A DNA stretch of 64,000 bases, taken from Alcaligenes faecalis (GTDB taxonomy: Bacteria; Pseudomonadota; Gammaproteobacteria; Burkholderiales; Burkholderiaceae_B). The stretch covers positions 806,001 through 870,000 of the forward strand of contig NZ_CP031747.1 of the NCBI RefSeq assembly GCF_005311025.1, given 5' to 3'. Shown piece after piece: positions 43,997-52,863 of the stretch (the stretch's first letter is position 1; each line of letters opens with the position of its first letter). The notes beneath the pieces were generated by a model, which saw only the letters and a list, made by a program, of their open reading frames with translations, was not told the origin of the DNA and searched no databases. The translations under genes and the position numbers were made by a program.

Positions 43997-46900
43997 CTAC
44001 TTCAAACTTAAAAGGTGTCTAAAAACTTTATCCATCCCGACTGAATTTGATGCCTTTAGCAAAATTGAATCGCCAGATTTCAGCTTTTCTGCAAGATCAG
44101 GAATCAGGTCTGCAACGCTCTTGTAATGCGTGTTTAAAGGAGTATTTCCATGGGCGTTGAGTTCATCCTGCAGCTCTGCCATCAAACTTCCGCATAGAAA
44201 GATCGCATCAGCCTGTATTCCCTGGATATGTGGTGTCAGTTCCCGGTGGTAACGCGCGGCGTCCGCCCCCAGTTCGGCCATATCTCCAAGGATGAGGATG
44301 CGACGGCCCTCGACTTTCATTTTGCCGAATGTTGAAATGGCAGCCTTCATCGAAACCGGATTTGCGTTGTAGGACTCGTCAACAACCGTGAGGTTTCGCC
44401 CCTCGAATTCGACCTGAGATACCGCTCCACGCCCCGCGGCAGGCTGAAACGCTGTCAGCCCCTCAAGGAAGATGTCCAAATCACCACCCAGTAATAACCG
44501 CACCCCGATTGCGGCAAGGCTGTTCATCGCCATGTGCAAGCCTGGCGCGGCAAGGTGGTAGGCCAACTGTCTGCCATCCGGTAGAGCTGCCTCAACGCGG
44601 CCACTGGTCTGATCGTAGTGGTGGAGGCGCAGATCCGCATCTTCGGACTGACCAAAGGTCATGACATGTACGCCACGCTGAGCTGCTCGTTGCTGGAAAA
44701 TATCGTAGAACTCTATTTCCCGGTTAAGCAGCAAGGTCCCGCCCGGATTGATACCCTCGACAATATTCGCCTTTCGCCGCGCAACCGTATCCAGCCCCAA
44801 TCCCGGTCCACTTATATGCGAAGGTGCGATATTGGTCACGATCCCGATATCAGGGCGCACAAGACGAATATTCTGGAATTTCGGTGCATTGATGGCGGTG
44901 ACGGCTGCTTCGACCACGACCACATCCGTAGAGGCCGGTGTATTCGCCAGCAAATGAAGGATACCGACGCGCGAATTGTAGTTCAGCACGGAGTTAGAGA
45001 TCACCTTGCGATCCTTGCCCATCGCCGCTGAGAGCATCAGACTTTGCGAAGTCTTTCCCGCACTGCCTGTTATCGCGACGACATGTCCCTTCATCCGGTT
45101 TCGCGCGACAGCTCCAAGCTGGATCAGTGCATGGAGAGGATCCGAGACCTGTAGCAAAGGAAAATCCGGCTTCAGTCCTTCGACGGGACGCGCCACCATC
45201 GCGCCGGCAAGCTTGTGTTGCAACATCGGCAAGCGATCCCGGATATCCCAGTATTTCCCAGCAGTGAAATCCGACAATTCATGCCGCATTGCCATGCGCT
45301 GATCAATAACTGCAAGAAGTGTCGGCGCTTTTATACCCTCGTTCCCGAGTTGACGAGACTTATGCGTCACCGAGCGCACAAACCAGCCTTCGGGTGGGCG
45401 CACCAGCCATGTGCCCCCCGTCACTTCTTCAATTTGATCTGCCGTCCAGAGAATTTCCGGTGTAGGGCTGATCGTCTCAAGCGCGGGGACTTCATATTGA
45501 GCAGGGTAGGCACGAAGCACAGCAAAACCTGCCTTGGGCGATAATTCGAACCGCACCTGGTGTGGCAATTGGATGCGTTCAGTTTTCCCGAGATAGCTCA
45601 CCAGCCCCAGCGAAAGTGTCAACGTCTCATCAAGCCAATTACGGACCGCGGAGGGCCGCAATGTGTAGAAATCACGATAGATCTGGCCCGGCTCCCAACG
45701 GCTGACAGGCCACATCCAATCACAAGGATCATGCGAGCACCCAAGCCCCCAGGCCCCGACCGGTCCGGGCTTGGCTGGCTCTGCACGAAAGTCGATGCGC
45801 CAGTCGCAATCGACGGCATCAGGGACACGCCACCAGGATTCCACAGAGATCAGCCCGATGCGATTCAGATGCTCAGGTGAAACGCGCAGGCCCAAAAGCT
45901 CCATCGGTCCGATGCGTAACGGCTCTACCAGACGGGCATCCGCCGGCACCTCGTCGGCCAACCATTCTGGGCGCGCTTTGCGAAGCGCCGAAATTGGTCC
46001 TGCAGTCGGCAATGTAGGGGCCGGGCGAGCGGGGAGACGCGCGCGCCTGGGAGGAGAAAGCATTACATAAGCCTCTCCCTCTCGTGTGCTTTCACACTTT
46101 GTGCCTAGCGCAAGGCATTTCTTTGAAAACTTGCTCAGCGCCTCGGCCGCCGCCTCTGGCGCCAACGGCAATGTACGGCAAAATCCTACCTCGAGCGGCA
46201 AGAAGCGCACTCCCGTCACGCCTCGATGGTCCATTTCCAGCGTAAAAATGCCACTGTCCTTGTCGGGTCGCGTCAGCGCATCAAAGAGTAAATCCCCGGC
46301 ATCATGTAGGATCGGACGATTCTTATAGATCTCGATTCCCTGCAACAGATGCGCCGACGCGCCAAGCACCGCATCTGCGCCAGCGTCAATCAGGGCATGT
46401 CCACCTGCAATCTCGGCGGTGTCGGGCTGATGGAGGTTGTTCGCGCCCCAATGCATCGCAACCAGGACAATGTCGGCCCTTTTCCGGGCCTCGATAATCA
46501 GCGGAGCCATGATTTCCGCCCACTCCTGTGGTCGCTTCGGGTCGAGCCATGCGGTGCCGGGCGTATCCTCGCCCGCCGCAAAACTTTTCTGTGTCGCATC
46601 CAGCGCGAAAAAAGCGACATCCAGCCCCCCTGCGCGACGGAAAACGGGTCGAAACGCTTCTTCCCGTGTGCGCCCCGACCCTGCGTGACCAATACCGGCA
46701 GCATCAAGCCACTCACCTTGCTCTACCAATGCGTCAGGGCCGTAATCACCACTGTGATTGTTGGCTGTCGCTACGATATCGACGCCACCACGGATCAGTG
46801 TGTCGATCATCTCGGGGCGAGCACGGAAATAATAGGAAGACCTCTCTCCCTTGTCGACACATTCCGTGCCGCTGGTGGCGACAACACATTCAAGATTCAC

Positions 46901-47068
46901 AATGCCGAGATCAGCTTCTACCAACGGTTTAATTCGGGAGAGAGCATTCCGAGCATTGGCGGCCCCAAACCGATAATGAAACCGCCGACCGATATTCACA
47001 TCCCCCCCCCAGGCAATCGTAACGGTCCGTTCAGATTTGTTGTTATTACTCATACGCGCTTTTTTCAC
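43997..47068 (-). CDS. CapA-MurF fusion protein
   Basis: The 1023-residue protein joins three parts. Residues about 14-300 are a CapA/PgsA-type calcineurin-like phosphatase domain (GGDVN 21-25, NLE 58-60, TANNHSGDYG 101-110, HWGAN 206-210, GASAH 236-240). Residues about 375-530 look like a beta-rich middle domain. Residues about 535-1023 are a complete MurF-like ligase (P-loop GSAGKTS 668-674, VVDESYNANPVSM, ILGDMAELG). CapA and a Mur ligase (CapB) are separate subunits in poly-gamma-glutamate synthesis, but here the ligase is of MurF type. The GTG start has AGGAGG 7 bases upstream and overlaps the previous stop as GTGA. No signal peptide is present. Confidence 0.82.
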   Translation of the reverse strand: MKKARMSNNNKSERTVTIAWGGDVNIGRRFHYRFGAANARNALSRIKPLVEADLGIVNLECVVATSGTECVDKGERSSYYFRARPEMIDTLIRGGVDIVATANNHSGDYGPDALVEQGEWLDAAGIGHAGSGRTREEAFRPVFRRAGGLDVAFFALDATQKSFAAGEDTPGTAWLDPKRPQEWAEIMAPLIIEARKRADIVLVAMHWGANNLHQPDTAEIAGGHALIDAGADAVLGASAHLLQGIEIYKNRPILHDAGDLLFDALTRPDKDSGIFTLEMDHRGVTGVRFLPLEVGFCRTLPLAPEAAAEALSKFSKKCLALGTKCESTREGEAYVMLSPPRRARLPARPAPTLPTAGPISALRKARPEWLADEVPADARLVEPLRIGPMELLGLRVSPEHLNRIGLISVESWWRVPDAVDCDWRIDFRAEPAKPGPVGAWGLGCSHDPCDWMWPVSRWEPGQIYRDFYTLRPSAVRNWLDETLTLSLGLVSYLGKTERIQLPHQVRFELSPKAGFAVLRAYPAQYEVPALETISPTPEILWTADQIEEVTGGTWLVRPPEGWFVRSVTHKSRQLGNEGIKAPTLLAVIDQRMAMRHELSDFTAGKYWDIRDRLPMLQHKLAGAMVARPVEGLKPDFPLLQVSDPLHALIQLGAVARNRMKGHVVAITGSAGKTSQSLMLSAAMGKDRKVISNSVLNYNSRVGILHLLANTPASTDVVVVEAAVTAINAPKFQNIRLVRPDIGIVTNIAPSHISGPGLGLDTVARRKANIVEGINPGGTLLLNREIEFYDIFQQRAAQRGVHVMTFGQSEDADLRLHHYDQTSGRVEAALPDGRQLAYHLAAPGLHMAMNSLAAIGVRLLLGGDLDIFLEGLTAFQPAAGRGAVSQVEFEGRNLTVVDESYNANPVSMKAAISTFGKMKVEGRRILILGDMAELGADAARYHRELTPHIQGIQADAIFLCGSLMAELQDELNAHGNTPLNTHYKSVADLIPDLAEKLKSGDSILLKASNSVGMDKVFRHLLSLK

Positions 47069-48888
47069 TTACCTTCCTCCTGCGCTAGAGGCCTAGTTGG
47101 CCCATGCGCGTAAGCATCGCCCGCATGTTCGCGAGCATCGACATACAGCAGTCCACAGCGCTCAACCGCATTTACAAGCGGTAGAAGCATATCGAGCATT
47201 GCACTGAAAGCGCCCATGTCACTGCGATCTGTGAAGCTGGCCACAACTGCAACCAGCAAAACATCCTCGACCAGGCAATCTGCTAACGATGGACGCAATT
47301 GCGCTGCCACATCAAGACATTGCCGCAAATCCTGTTCCGGGCGCTCACACCATGGCCAGTCAAATCCAAGAGGCTCCCATTGCCAGAGCGTCCAGTTGCA
47401 GATCAGCCGTCCCCCGTTAGAACCACGCGCCATACGGCGCGCCGCCATCTTTGGCAGTACGATCTGCGAGGGCCGATGCCGCAACCATTGCATCAACTGC
47501 GGCCAAGCAGCCTCTAACCTGGTGCAATCAGCGACCTCGCTGGCCGTTCTCGCCATCCCCGAAAACATCGGCCAGTTAATCGCAGTGGCCCTATCCGGAA
47601 GACGCGACCGGGATCTCAAATAGCGCATGGCAAGATCGTCAGGGACCTCACATCCCAGAATTTGCCCACGCAAAGCCAGCGTGTCGTTGCGATTCATCAT
47701 TGGAGGAGCCCACTCGCACTCCCCCCAACAGCGAAATATCAGTGCGAGATTACCGGCGACATCACGCTTTCCAATTAACGTCGGAGCCGGCCAATTCTGG
47801 GTACCATGCGCCAGAAGTTCAGCCTCATGGTGTCCCATCCCAACCACCGAGCGATGGAAAAGACGGATCATCAGACTATGGTCATCACCGGAATTTTCAG
47901 GACGCGCGACAAGGTAGGCGACCCTGCCCTGCTCAGTCCATTGCGTTGCCGCCAAATCAAGTGACAGACGCTCCGGGCTCATTTCTGCAAGTAAAGGCGA
48001 CAGCCAGGCATCTCGACGATCCTCTGTCAACAATTCGGTAAGCCCGGCCTCCTGACGGCTCTGTGTCATGAAAGGACGGTCCGCCACAAATAGGGCCTCG
48101 ACACGCTCTCGACGGCGCCATAAGACACCAAGAGTAGACGCAGACATCATCAAGAAAATTAATGTTTGGCGGGCGAGTAGCAGCGAAAAGAACACGGACC
48201 AAAAAGATGGCATAGTGCCGCGCCAAGCGTCATGGATGACCCAGCCAACCAGACAAATGAAACCTGTCCCCCACCAAGCCCTGCCCCGCAGTTCTGACGA
48301 AACTCCCTGCGGGGATGCTGGCGGCAACATAGCCACCACCAAGGCTCCCAGAATGACATAGCCAACCAAAATAATGAGTAAGGTTGGATAGCCGATCCCG
48401 ATCAGAACCACTGCGATGGTGCTGTAGGCGAGCATGGCAAACAGCCTGAGTATCCGACGATAATCACTGGCTGCGTTGCTACGCAGTGATTCGGACAAGC
48501 CAAGCTTGCTATGCCGATCAAGAATGGTCGCGGAGGCCCGTTCACACATCTCTGCCCCTAGCGCATCGGCGGCCAGATGCACACCAAAGCAGACCAAAAC
48601 CAGCGCCATGAGAATTGCCACAACGACACCCGAAGCGAGCTGACCGAAGATCATTTCAAGTCGCAAGGAACTCTGGCCCAGGCTGAGCGTAGCGAGAATA
48701 TTCCATGGCAAAAGCAGCGCAAGCAGCAGGGTAATTTTTGACAGGATGAAAAGTAAGATGTAAACCGGCAAAGGCCAGGCCAGTTCGGCCTGTACAACCC
48801 GTCCAATTCGAAATAGCCAGTGCAAAACAGAAGGCGGCCACACCGCCAACACCTGGCTCTTCGCCCTTTGGGTCAGTGCCGCAATCAC
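47065..48888 (-). CDS. Polytopic membrane protein with large soluble domain
   Basis: The 607-residue protein has about six hydrophobic helices in its first 260 residues (for example PVYILLFILSKITLLLALLLPW and LFAMLAYSTIAVVLIGIGYPTLL). A soluble domain of about 340 residues follows. That part has short patterns (LIMRLFHRSVVGMGHHEAELLA, NWTLWQWEPLG) vaguely like phosphotransferase/kinase folds, but I cannot assign it. The chosen start is GTG at 48888 because it has AGAGG 7 bases upstream and overlaps the hydrolase stop as GTGA; a GTG at 48909 has a badly spaced ribosome site. It probably anchors the assembly or export step of this cluster. Confidence 0.72.
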   Translation of the reverse strand: MIAALTQRAKSQVLAVWPPSVLHWLFRIGRVVQAELAWPLPVYILLFILSKITLLLALLLPWNILATLSLGQSSLRLEMIFGQLASGVVVAILMALVLVCFGVHLAADALGAEMCERASATILDRHSKLGLSESLRSNAASDYRRILRLFAMLAYSTIAVVLIGIGYPTLLIILVGYVILGALVVAMLPPASPQGVSSELRGRAWWGTGFICLVGWVIHDAWRGTMPSFWSVFFSLLLARQTLIFLMMSASTLGVLWRRRERVEALFVADRPFMTQSRQEAGLTELLTEDRRDAWLSPLLAEMSPERLSLDLAATQWTEQGRVAYLVARPENSGDDHSLMIRLFHRSVVGMGHHEAELLAHGTQNWPAPTLIGKRDVAGNLALIFRCWGECEWAPPMMNRNDTLALRGQILGCEVPDDLAMRYLRSRSRLPDRATAINWPMFSGMARTASEVADCTRLEAAWPQLMQWLRHRPSQIVLPKMAARRMARGSNGGRLICNWTLWQWEPLGFDWPWCERPEQDLRQCLDVAAQLRPSLADCLVEDVLLVAVVASFTDRSDMGAFSAMLDMLLPLVNAVERCGLLYVDAREHAGDAYAHGPTRPLAQEEGK

Positions 48889-49772
48889 GGAGTGACCTCT
48901 CGTGCACACTCCTCTGCCGCACGCGGCCCCGCTTTGCCCGTCAGATTGTGATAAGCGGGAGCGCTGGCATCTACCTCGCGCAACTCCACCCGGTGTCCCC
49001 CAGCCCGTAGCCCCTCATAGAAACGTTTCTGCAGATAGAAAGGCGTCACCCGGTCATGCGAGTTGCCCAATATGACAATACGACGTGTTTGATCTGCGAC
49101 CACTCCGTCCAGGTGATCCAGCGGATCATAGGGGGCGGACAATCCAGTCGTATCCGCCCCTGGACGCGATGGCCTGCCGGCGGCCTGGCGCAAGACCTCA
49201 GCGCGTTCCAGCAGACCGAAAGCCCCTGAAGTCAGCACTGCGCATGCAATATCGTCGCGCCCCATCGTCAGCAACGCAGCACCTGCCGTTGCCCCCCCAC
49301 TATGTCCCAAGAGCACGAAGCGCCCTATCCGATGATCGGCCCGGATATTGTCCAACGCACCGTCAATCGCGAGAAATTCTTCGGCCTGTCGCCGACGGCG
49401 GTGATCTCCGCTAGCACCATATGTCCCCGGACGCGAGATCACAACAACTGGAAAACCCATCTCCTCAGAGAGCGAGCGCGCCAGCGCTGTCTGAGCGCTG
49501 GCCGTGTTTTGGGGAATATCCTGCGGATCGCGCTTCAGCCAAGTATCACGATCACCGCGCAAGACAACAATGACCACTGGAGCACCGTCGATCTCTCCCC
49601 CCACGAAATAGCGCAGGCACGCGACACCACCCGCATATTCCGTCCAGACTCCGCCTGCAGATAAATCGCAAATATCTTTTGAGGGCTGCCCGCCCCAGGA
49701 CAAAGCCTGCTCTGCCCAGGCGTGGGCCGCTGAAAGCAATAACAGGGCAATAGAAATGATCAGGCGTTTCAT
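48885..49772 (-). CDS. Exported alpha/beta hydrolase
   Basis: The 295-residue protein has a signal peptide (LIISIALLLLSAAHAWA). Its alpha/beta-hydrolase core has the nucleophile elbow GHSGG (Ser about 158), the acid in GNSHDRVTP and the histidine in AYHNL near the C-terminus. It should act in the periplasm as an esterase, deacylase or transferase. It lies 2 bases after the alpha/alpha-barrel gene and overlaps the membrane protein gene by GTGA, so it is part of the same operon. The substrate is unknown. Confidence 0.8.
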   Translation of the reverse strand: MKRLIISIALLLLSAAHAWAEQALSWGGQPSKDICDLSAGGVWTEYAGGVACLRYFVGGEIDGAPVVIVVLRGDRDTWLKRDPQDIPQNTASAQTALARSLSEEMGFPVVVISRPGTYGASGDHRRRRQAEEFLAIDGALDNIRADHRIGRFVLLGHSGGATAGAALLTMGRDDIACAVLTSGAFGLLERAEVLRQAAGRPSRPGADTTGLSAPYDPLDHLDGVVADQTRRIVILGNSHDRVTPFYLQKRFYEGLRAGGHRVELREVDASAPAYHNLTGKAGPRAAEECAREVTP

Positions 49773-49774
49773 GA

Positions 49775-51484
49775 TCAGACTGCGTCTCCCGAAGCCCTGG
49801 CCTCCAACAAACCTGCATAAGCCACCAGCCCCGAAAGATAGTGCTCCACGTCATCAATCCGCACCCTGAACGCATGATGGCGGATGAAAAAAGAACCAAG
49901 TATCTGGTCTGGATTGCGGAAAAACATCGCGTACTCAGGCCAGAAGTGCCCGTTCAGCAGATAAGCGGCACGGAAGTGCAACGCCTGGTCAAACCGCGCC
50001 TCATCCAGCCCAGCCAGAATATCTGCTCCATTGGGCATAGCCTTCAGACGGTCAAGCATCTTGCGCCCAGCCATCATCAGTTCCAGCAAGGTCGGAAACG
50101 TCGTAATCCTTTGTAGGACAAAGTCGAGATAACCCTCGAAATTCTGGATCCCGAAGCGGAAGTAGCGTAACTCGGGTCGGTAGAGCGTCAGCTCGTTAGT
50201 GCAATAACTGAGCCAGTGGTCGTGATGTTTCCAGTAGTCCTTTTCGATGAAGTGGCCAAATGCCCTCTCCACCGCGCCGATCCACCGCTCGTCTTTCGTC
50301 AAGCTGTAAAGCCGCATCAGGGCAAAGGCGGCCTCCCCTTCGTAATAAACAATGCGAAACTTCTCTTTCACCTCGAGGCCGGGCCATGTCAGTACATGAG
50401 TGAAAGAGCCGTCCTGCGCCTGCATATGCAAGATCCCCAGAGCCAACTTTTCCATCAACGTTGCAAAGCGGTCCGAACCAAGCACGGCGCTGTATTTCGT
50501 CATTGCCAGGATGGCAGTGGCATTGGCCCCCAGCTTGATCTCATTGCCGGTATCGACGATGAAGGCCTTATCGCCGCAGTCTCGGATGAACTGGGTGGTC
50601 AGATACTCAAGAGCGCGTTCAATCGCGCAAAGCAAGTCTGGCTGTCGCGTCTTTTCCCAGGCCTCCAGCATCGAATAGGTCGTGCTGGCATGACGCAAGG
50701 CGTTATAAGCTGGGATCTGGCGGTCAAAACACGGATGGTAGCCATAGACGAAGCGACCATCCTTACCGACCTGACGCGCCAGAAAATCTGAAGAATCCCT
50801 GATGATATCGGCCAGGGTTTCATCATCAAGCGATTCGATCTTGCGACGACCTGCATTGCGACCATTGCCATAGAGCTCATGGACAATCCCATCTTCCCCG
50901 CAGAACAGACCCGCAGTCTCCAGAATATAGACTTCACCATCTCCCTGGAAATCAACGGTGGTGCCAACACCATATTTCTGCTGGGCGGCTAGCTGAAAGT
51001 TATTTTCGTTCAGAACACAATGACTGACCTGATTGCCGCCATAGAGCATGGCCTGAGCATTTATCTCCATCTCAAGGAAAAGCCGACTAAAACTACGATC
51101 CAGCGCAATTCCCTTGCGGCAATAGTTCCTCTTCACCTCGCGCAAGCGCTTACGTAACAGATCCCAAGTCCATGTTTCAGCTTTTTCGACCCAATCAACA
51201 CGCAGGAAGCGTCCACGCAGCTTGCGCCGAGCCATGATCTTTTTCAACGTCGCTGTCGCAAGATCCCAGGCAGCATCCAAATCCGCGCCGCTTCCCTGCG
51301 CCGTAACGGCTCTAGCGGTACCATCAGATACCGCAAAAACCAGGGTGACAGCCGGAAAGGGCGCATCCAATAGGCTGAACTTACCCGTCAGGGCCGCTTT
51401 TAGACTTGCCAGCCGAGTTTCAAAAGCGATCAAATCGGCACCCGCTACCGCGTTGTCCTGCACATCCATGTCATATTTCATCAT
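49775..51484 (-). CDS. Alpha/alpha-barrel protein resembling glucuronyl C5-epimerase/six-hairpin enzymes
   Basis: The product is about 569 residues. The N-terminal 170 residues form a mixed domain of unknown type; from about 220 the sequence shows repeated helical hairpins with YNALRHASTTYSMLEAWEKT, DTGNEIKLGANATAILAM, LHMQAQDGSFTHVLTW and VYYEGEAAFALMRLY. This pattern is typical of (alpha/alpha)6 barrel enzymes such as glucuronyl C5-epimerase-like or glycosidase-like proteins. No signal peptide is seen. Start choice: ATG at 51484 with GGACGAG upstream, rather than one at 51523. It is the first gene of the cluster, 120 bases after the HlyD gene stop, with no strong terminator between. Confidence 0.65.
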   Translation of the reverse strand: MMKYDMDVQDNAVAGADLIAFETRLASLKAALTGKFSLLDAPFPAVTLVFAVSDGTARAVTAQGSGADLDAAWDLATATLKKIMARRKLRGRFLRVDWVEKAETWTWDLLRKRLREVKRNYCRKGIALDRSFSRLFLEMEINAQAMLYGGNQVSHCVLNENNFQLAAQQKYGVGTTVDFQGDGEVYILETAGLFCGEDGIVHELYGNGRNAGRRKIESLDDETLADIIRDSSDFLARQVGKDGRFVYGYHPCFDRQIPAYNALRHASTTYSMLEAWEKTRQPDLLCAIERALEYLTTQFIRDCGDKAFIVDTGNEIKLGANATAILAMTKYSAVLGSDRFATLMEKLALGILHMQAQDGSFTHVLTWPGLEVKEKFRIVYYEGEAAFALMRLYSLTKDERWIGAVERAFGHFIEKDYWKHHDHWLSYCTNELTLYRPELRYFRFGIQNFEGYLDFVLQRITTFPTLLELMMAGRKMLDRLKAMPNGADILAGLDEARFDQALHFRAAYLLNGHFWPEYAMFFRNPDQILGSFFIRHHAFRVRIDDVEHYLSGLVAYAGLLEARASGDAV

Positions 51485-51603
51485 TGTTAAAACTCGTCCG
51501 TGATAAGCGAGAAATCGCAGCACTGAAATGGTGAAAATGCCAGCCGCACTCTGCTGCCAAGCTAAGGGCTGAAGGCACGCATCTATTCCAGGCTTCCTTC
51601 ATA

Positions 51604-52863
51604 TCAGCGCTCCCGCATGGCTTCTTGCGCCCGAGTAATCGGCTTCATCAAATAATCAAAAACCGTTTTCTCCCCCGTTTTGATATCTACCGTGGCAATC
51701 ATCCCCGGCACAATGGGGTAACGAATGCCGCTCTCCTCGTTCACCAAAGCATCGTCAGTAGTACGGATAAAAGCGCGGTAATAAAAAACTTCGGGTTTGA
51801 TTTCGTCCTGAATCGTGTCGGGTGACACAGTCACCACCTCGCCATTCAAGGCGCCATAAATGGAGTAGTCATAGGCTGTGACTTTGACCTTGGCCTCCAG
51901 ACCGGGCCGGATAAAGGCAATGTCACGCGGCGAGATACGTGCTTCCACCAGCAACTGATCTTCCATAGGCACAATCACCATCAGGCGGCCATTGGGTGGA
52001 ATCACCCCACCTTGCGTCGTCACTTCAATGTCTTTCACCACACCGCGTACGGGCGAGCGCAAAGTCAGGCGGGACAGCGAATCCGAGCGTCCACGGATGA
52101 CCTCTTCCAAAGAGTCCGCCTCGGCCTTGGCACGCGCCAACTCTTCGCGCGCTTTCACCATGTATTCGGCCTGCCGCTCGGTAACCTTCAAACGAATTTC
52201 CGACACCTGACGTTGCAGCTTGAGTACGTCCACATGGCTGGCAGCCCCGGCTTTAGCAAGCGACTGGGTCAAGCGCAATTCTTCGCTGACAATGCCCAAG
52301 GACTGCCTCAAGCCTGATATGGATTCATTCAAGCCAGCCTGGCGCGTGTTGTACAAGCGCGTTTCGGCCTGAATCAACGAGGGGAACTCGTTCAAGGACT
52401 CCGGAAAGCTCAGCTTGGTGCCGTTCACTTCGGCTTCCAGTCGTGCCACGCTGGCTACTGCCGCCCTGTGTTTGGCCGCACTTTCACCAACGTTCGCTTC
52501 TGTTTTAGTCAGATCCAACTGCGCCAGGATCTGCTGCGGCTCCACAATGTCGCCCTCGCGCACATAGAGATGGGAAATAATCCCACCCTCCAGGGACTGG
52601 ATAACTTGCTCACGCGAATTGGGAATGATCTTGCCGGTTCCAGAGGAAACTTCTGTCAGTTCCGCAAAGTAGGCCCAGACAATCAACACCACCAGAAGCA
52701 AACCAAAGAACCAGATAATGCGGTTGGAGCGCACAATCTGCGCTTCGCTTACATCATCCTGATACTGGTGCTGATCCCGATTGGGGTCAAAGAGCAAAAC
52801 CGCGTCCAGACTTTGATCCGACTTATCCGAGCTTTTGGGATTTTTTGAGTTCTTAGTTGTCAT
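51604..52863 (-). CDS. HlyD-family type I secretion membrane fusion protein
   Basis: The 419-residue adaptor has one transmembrane helix (about residues 48-66, IIWFFGLLLVVLIVWAYFAEL), a biotinyl-lipoyl-like segment (SLEGGIISHLYVREGDIVEP), a long coiled coil (about 120-280) and the C-terminal beta-barrel. It links the inner-membrane ABC transporter to TolC. The ATG at 52863 with AGGAG 9 bases upstream overlaps the ABC gene by 11 bases; an earlier start at 52929 lies deep in that gene. Confidence 0.92.
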   Translation of the reverse strand: MTTKNSKNPKSSDKSDQSLDAVLLFDPNRDQHQYQDDVSEAQIVRSNRIIWFFGLLLVVLIVWAYFAELTEVSSGTGKIIPNSREQVIQSLEGGIISHLYVREGDIVEPQQILAQLDLTKTEANVGESAAKHRAAVASVARLEAEVNGTKLSFPESLNEFPSLIQAETRLYNTRQAGLNESISGLRQSLGIVSEELRLTQSLAKAGAASHVDVLKLQRQVSEIRLKVTERQAEYMVKAREELARAKAEADSLEEVIRGRSDSLSRLTLRSPVRGVVKDIEVTTQGGVIPPNGRLMVIVPMEDQLLVEARISPRDIAFIRPGLEAKVKVTAYDYSIYGALNGEVVTVSPDTIQDEIKPEVFYYRAFIRTTDDALVNEESGIRYPIVPGMIATVDIKTGEKTVFDYLMKPITRAQEAMRER

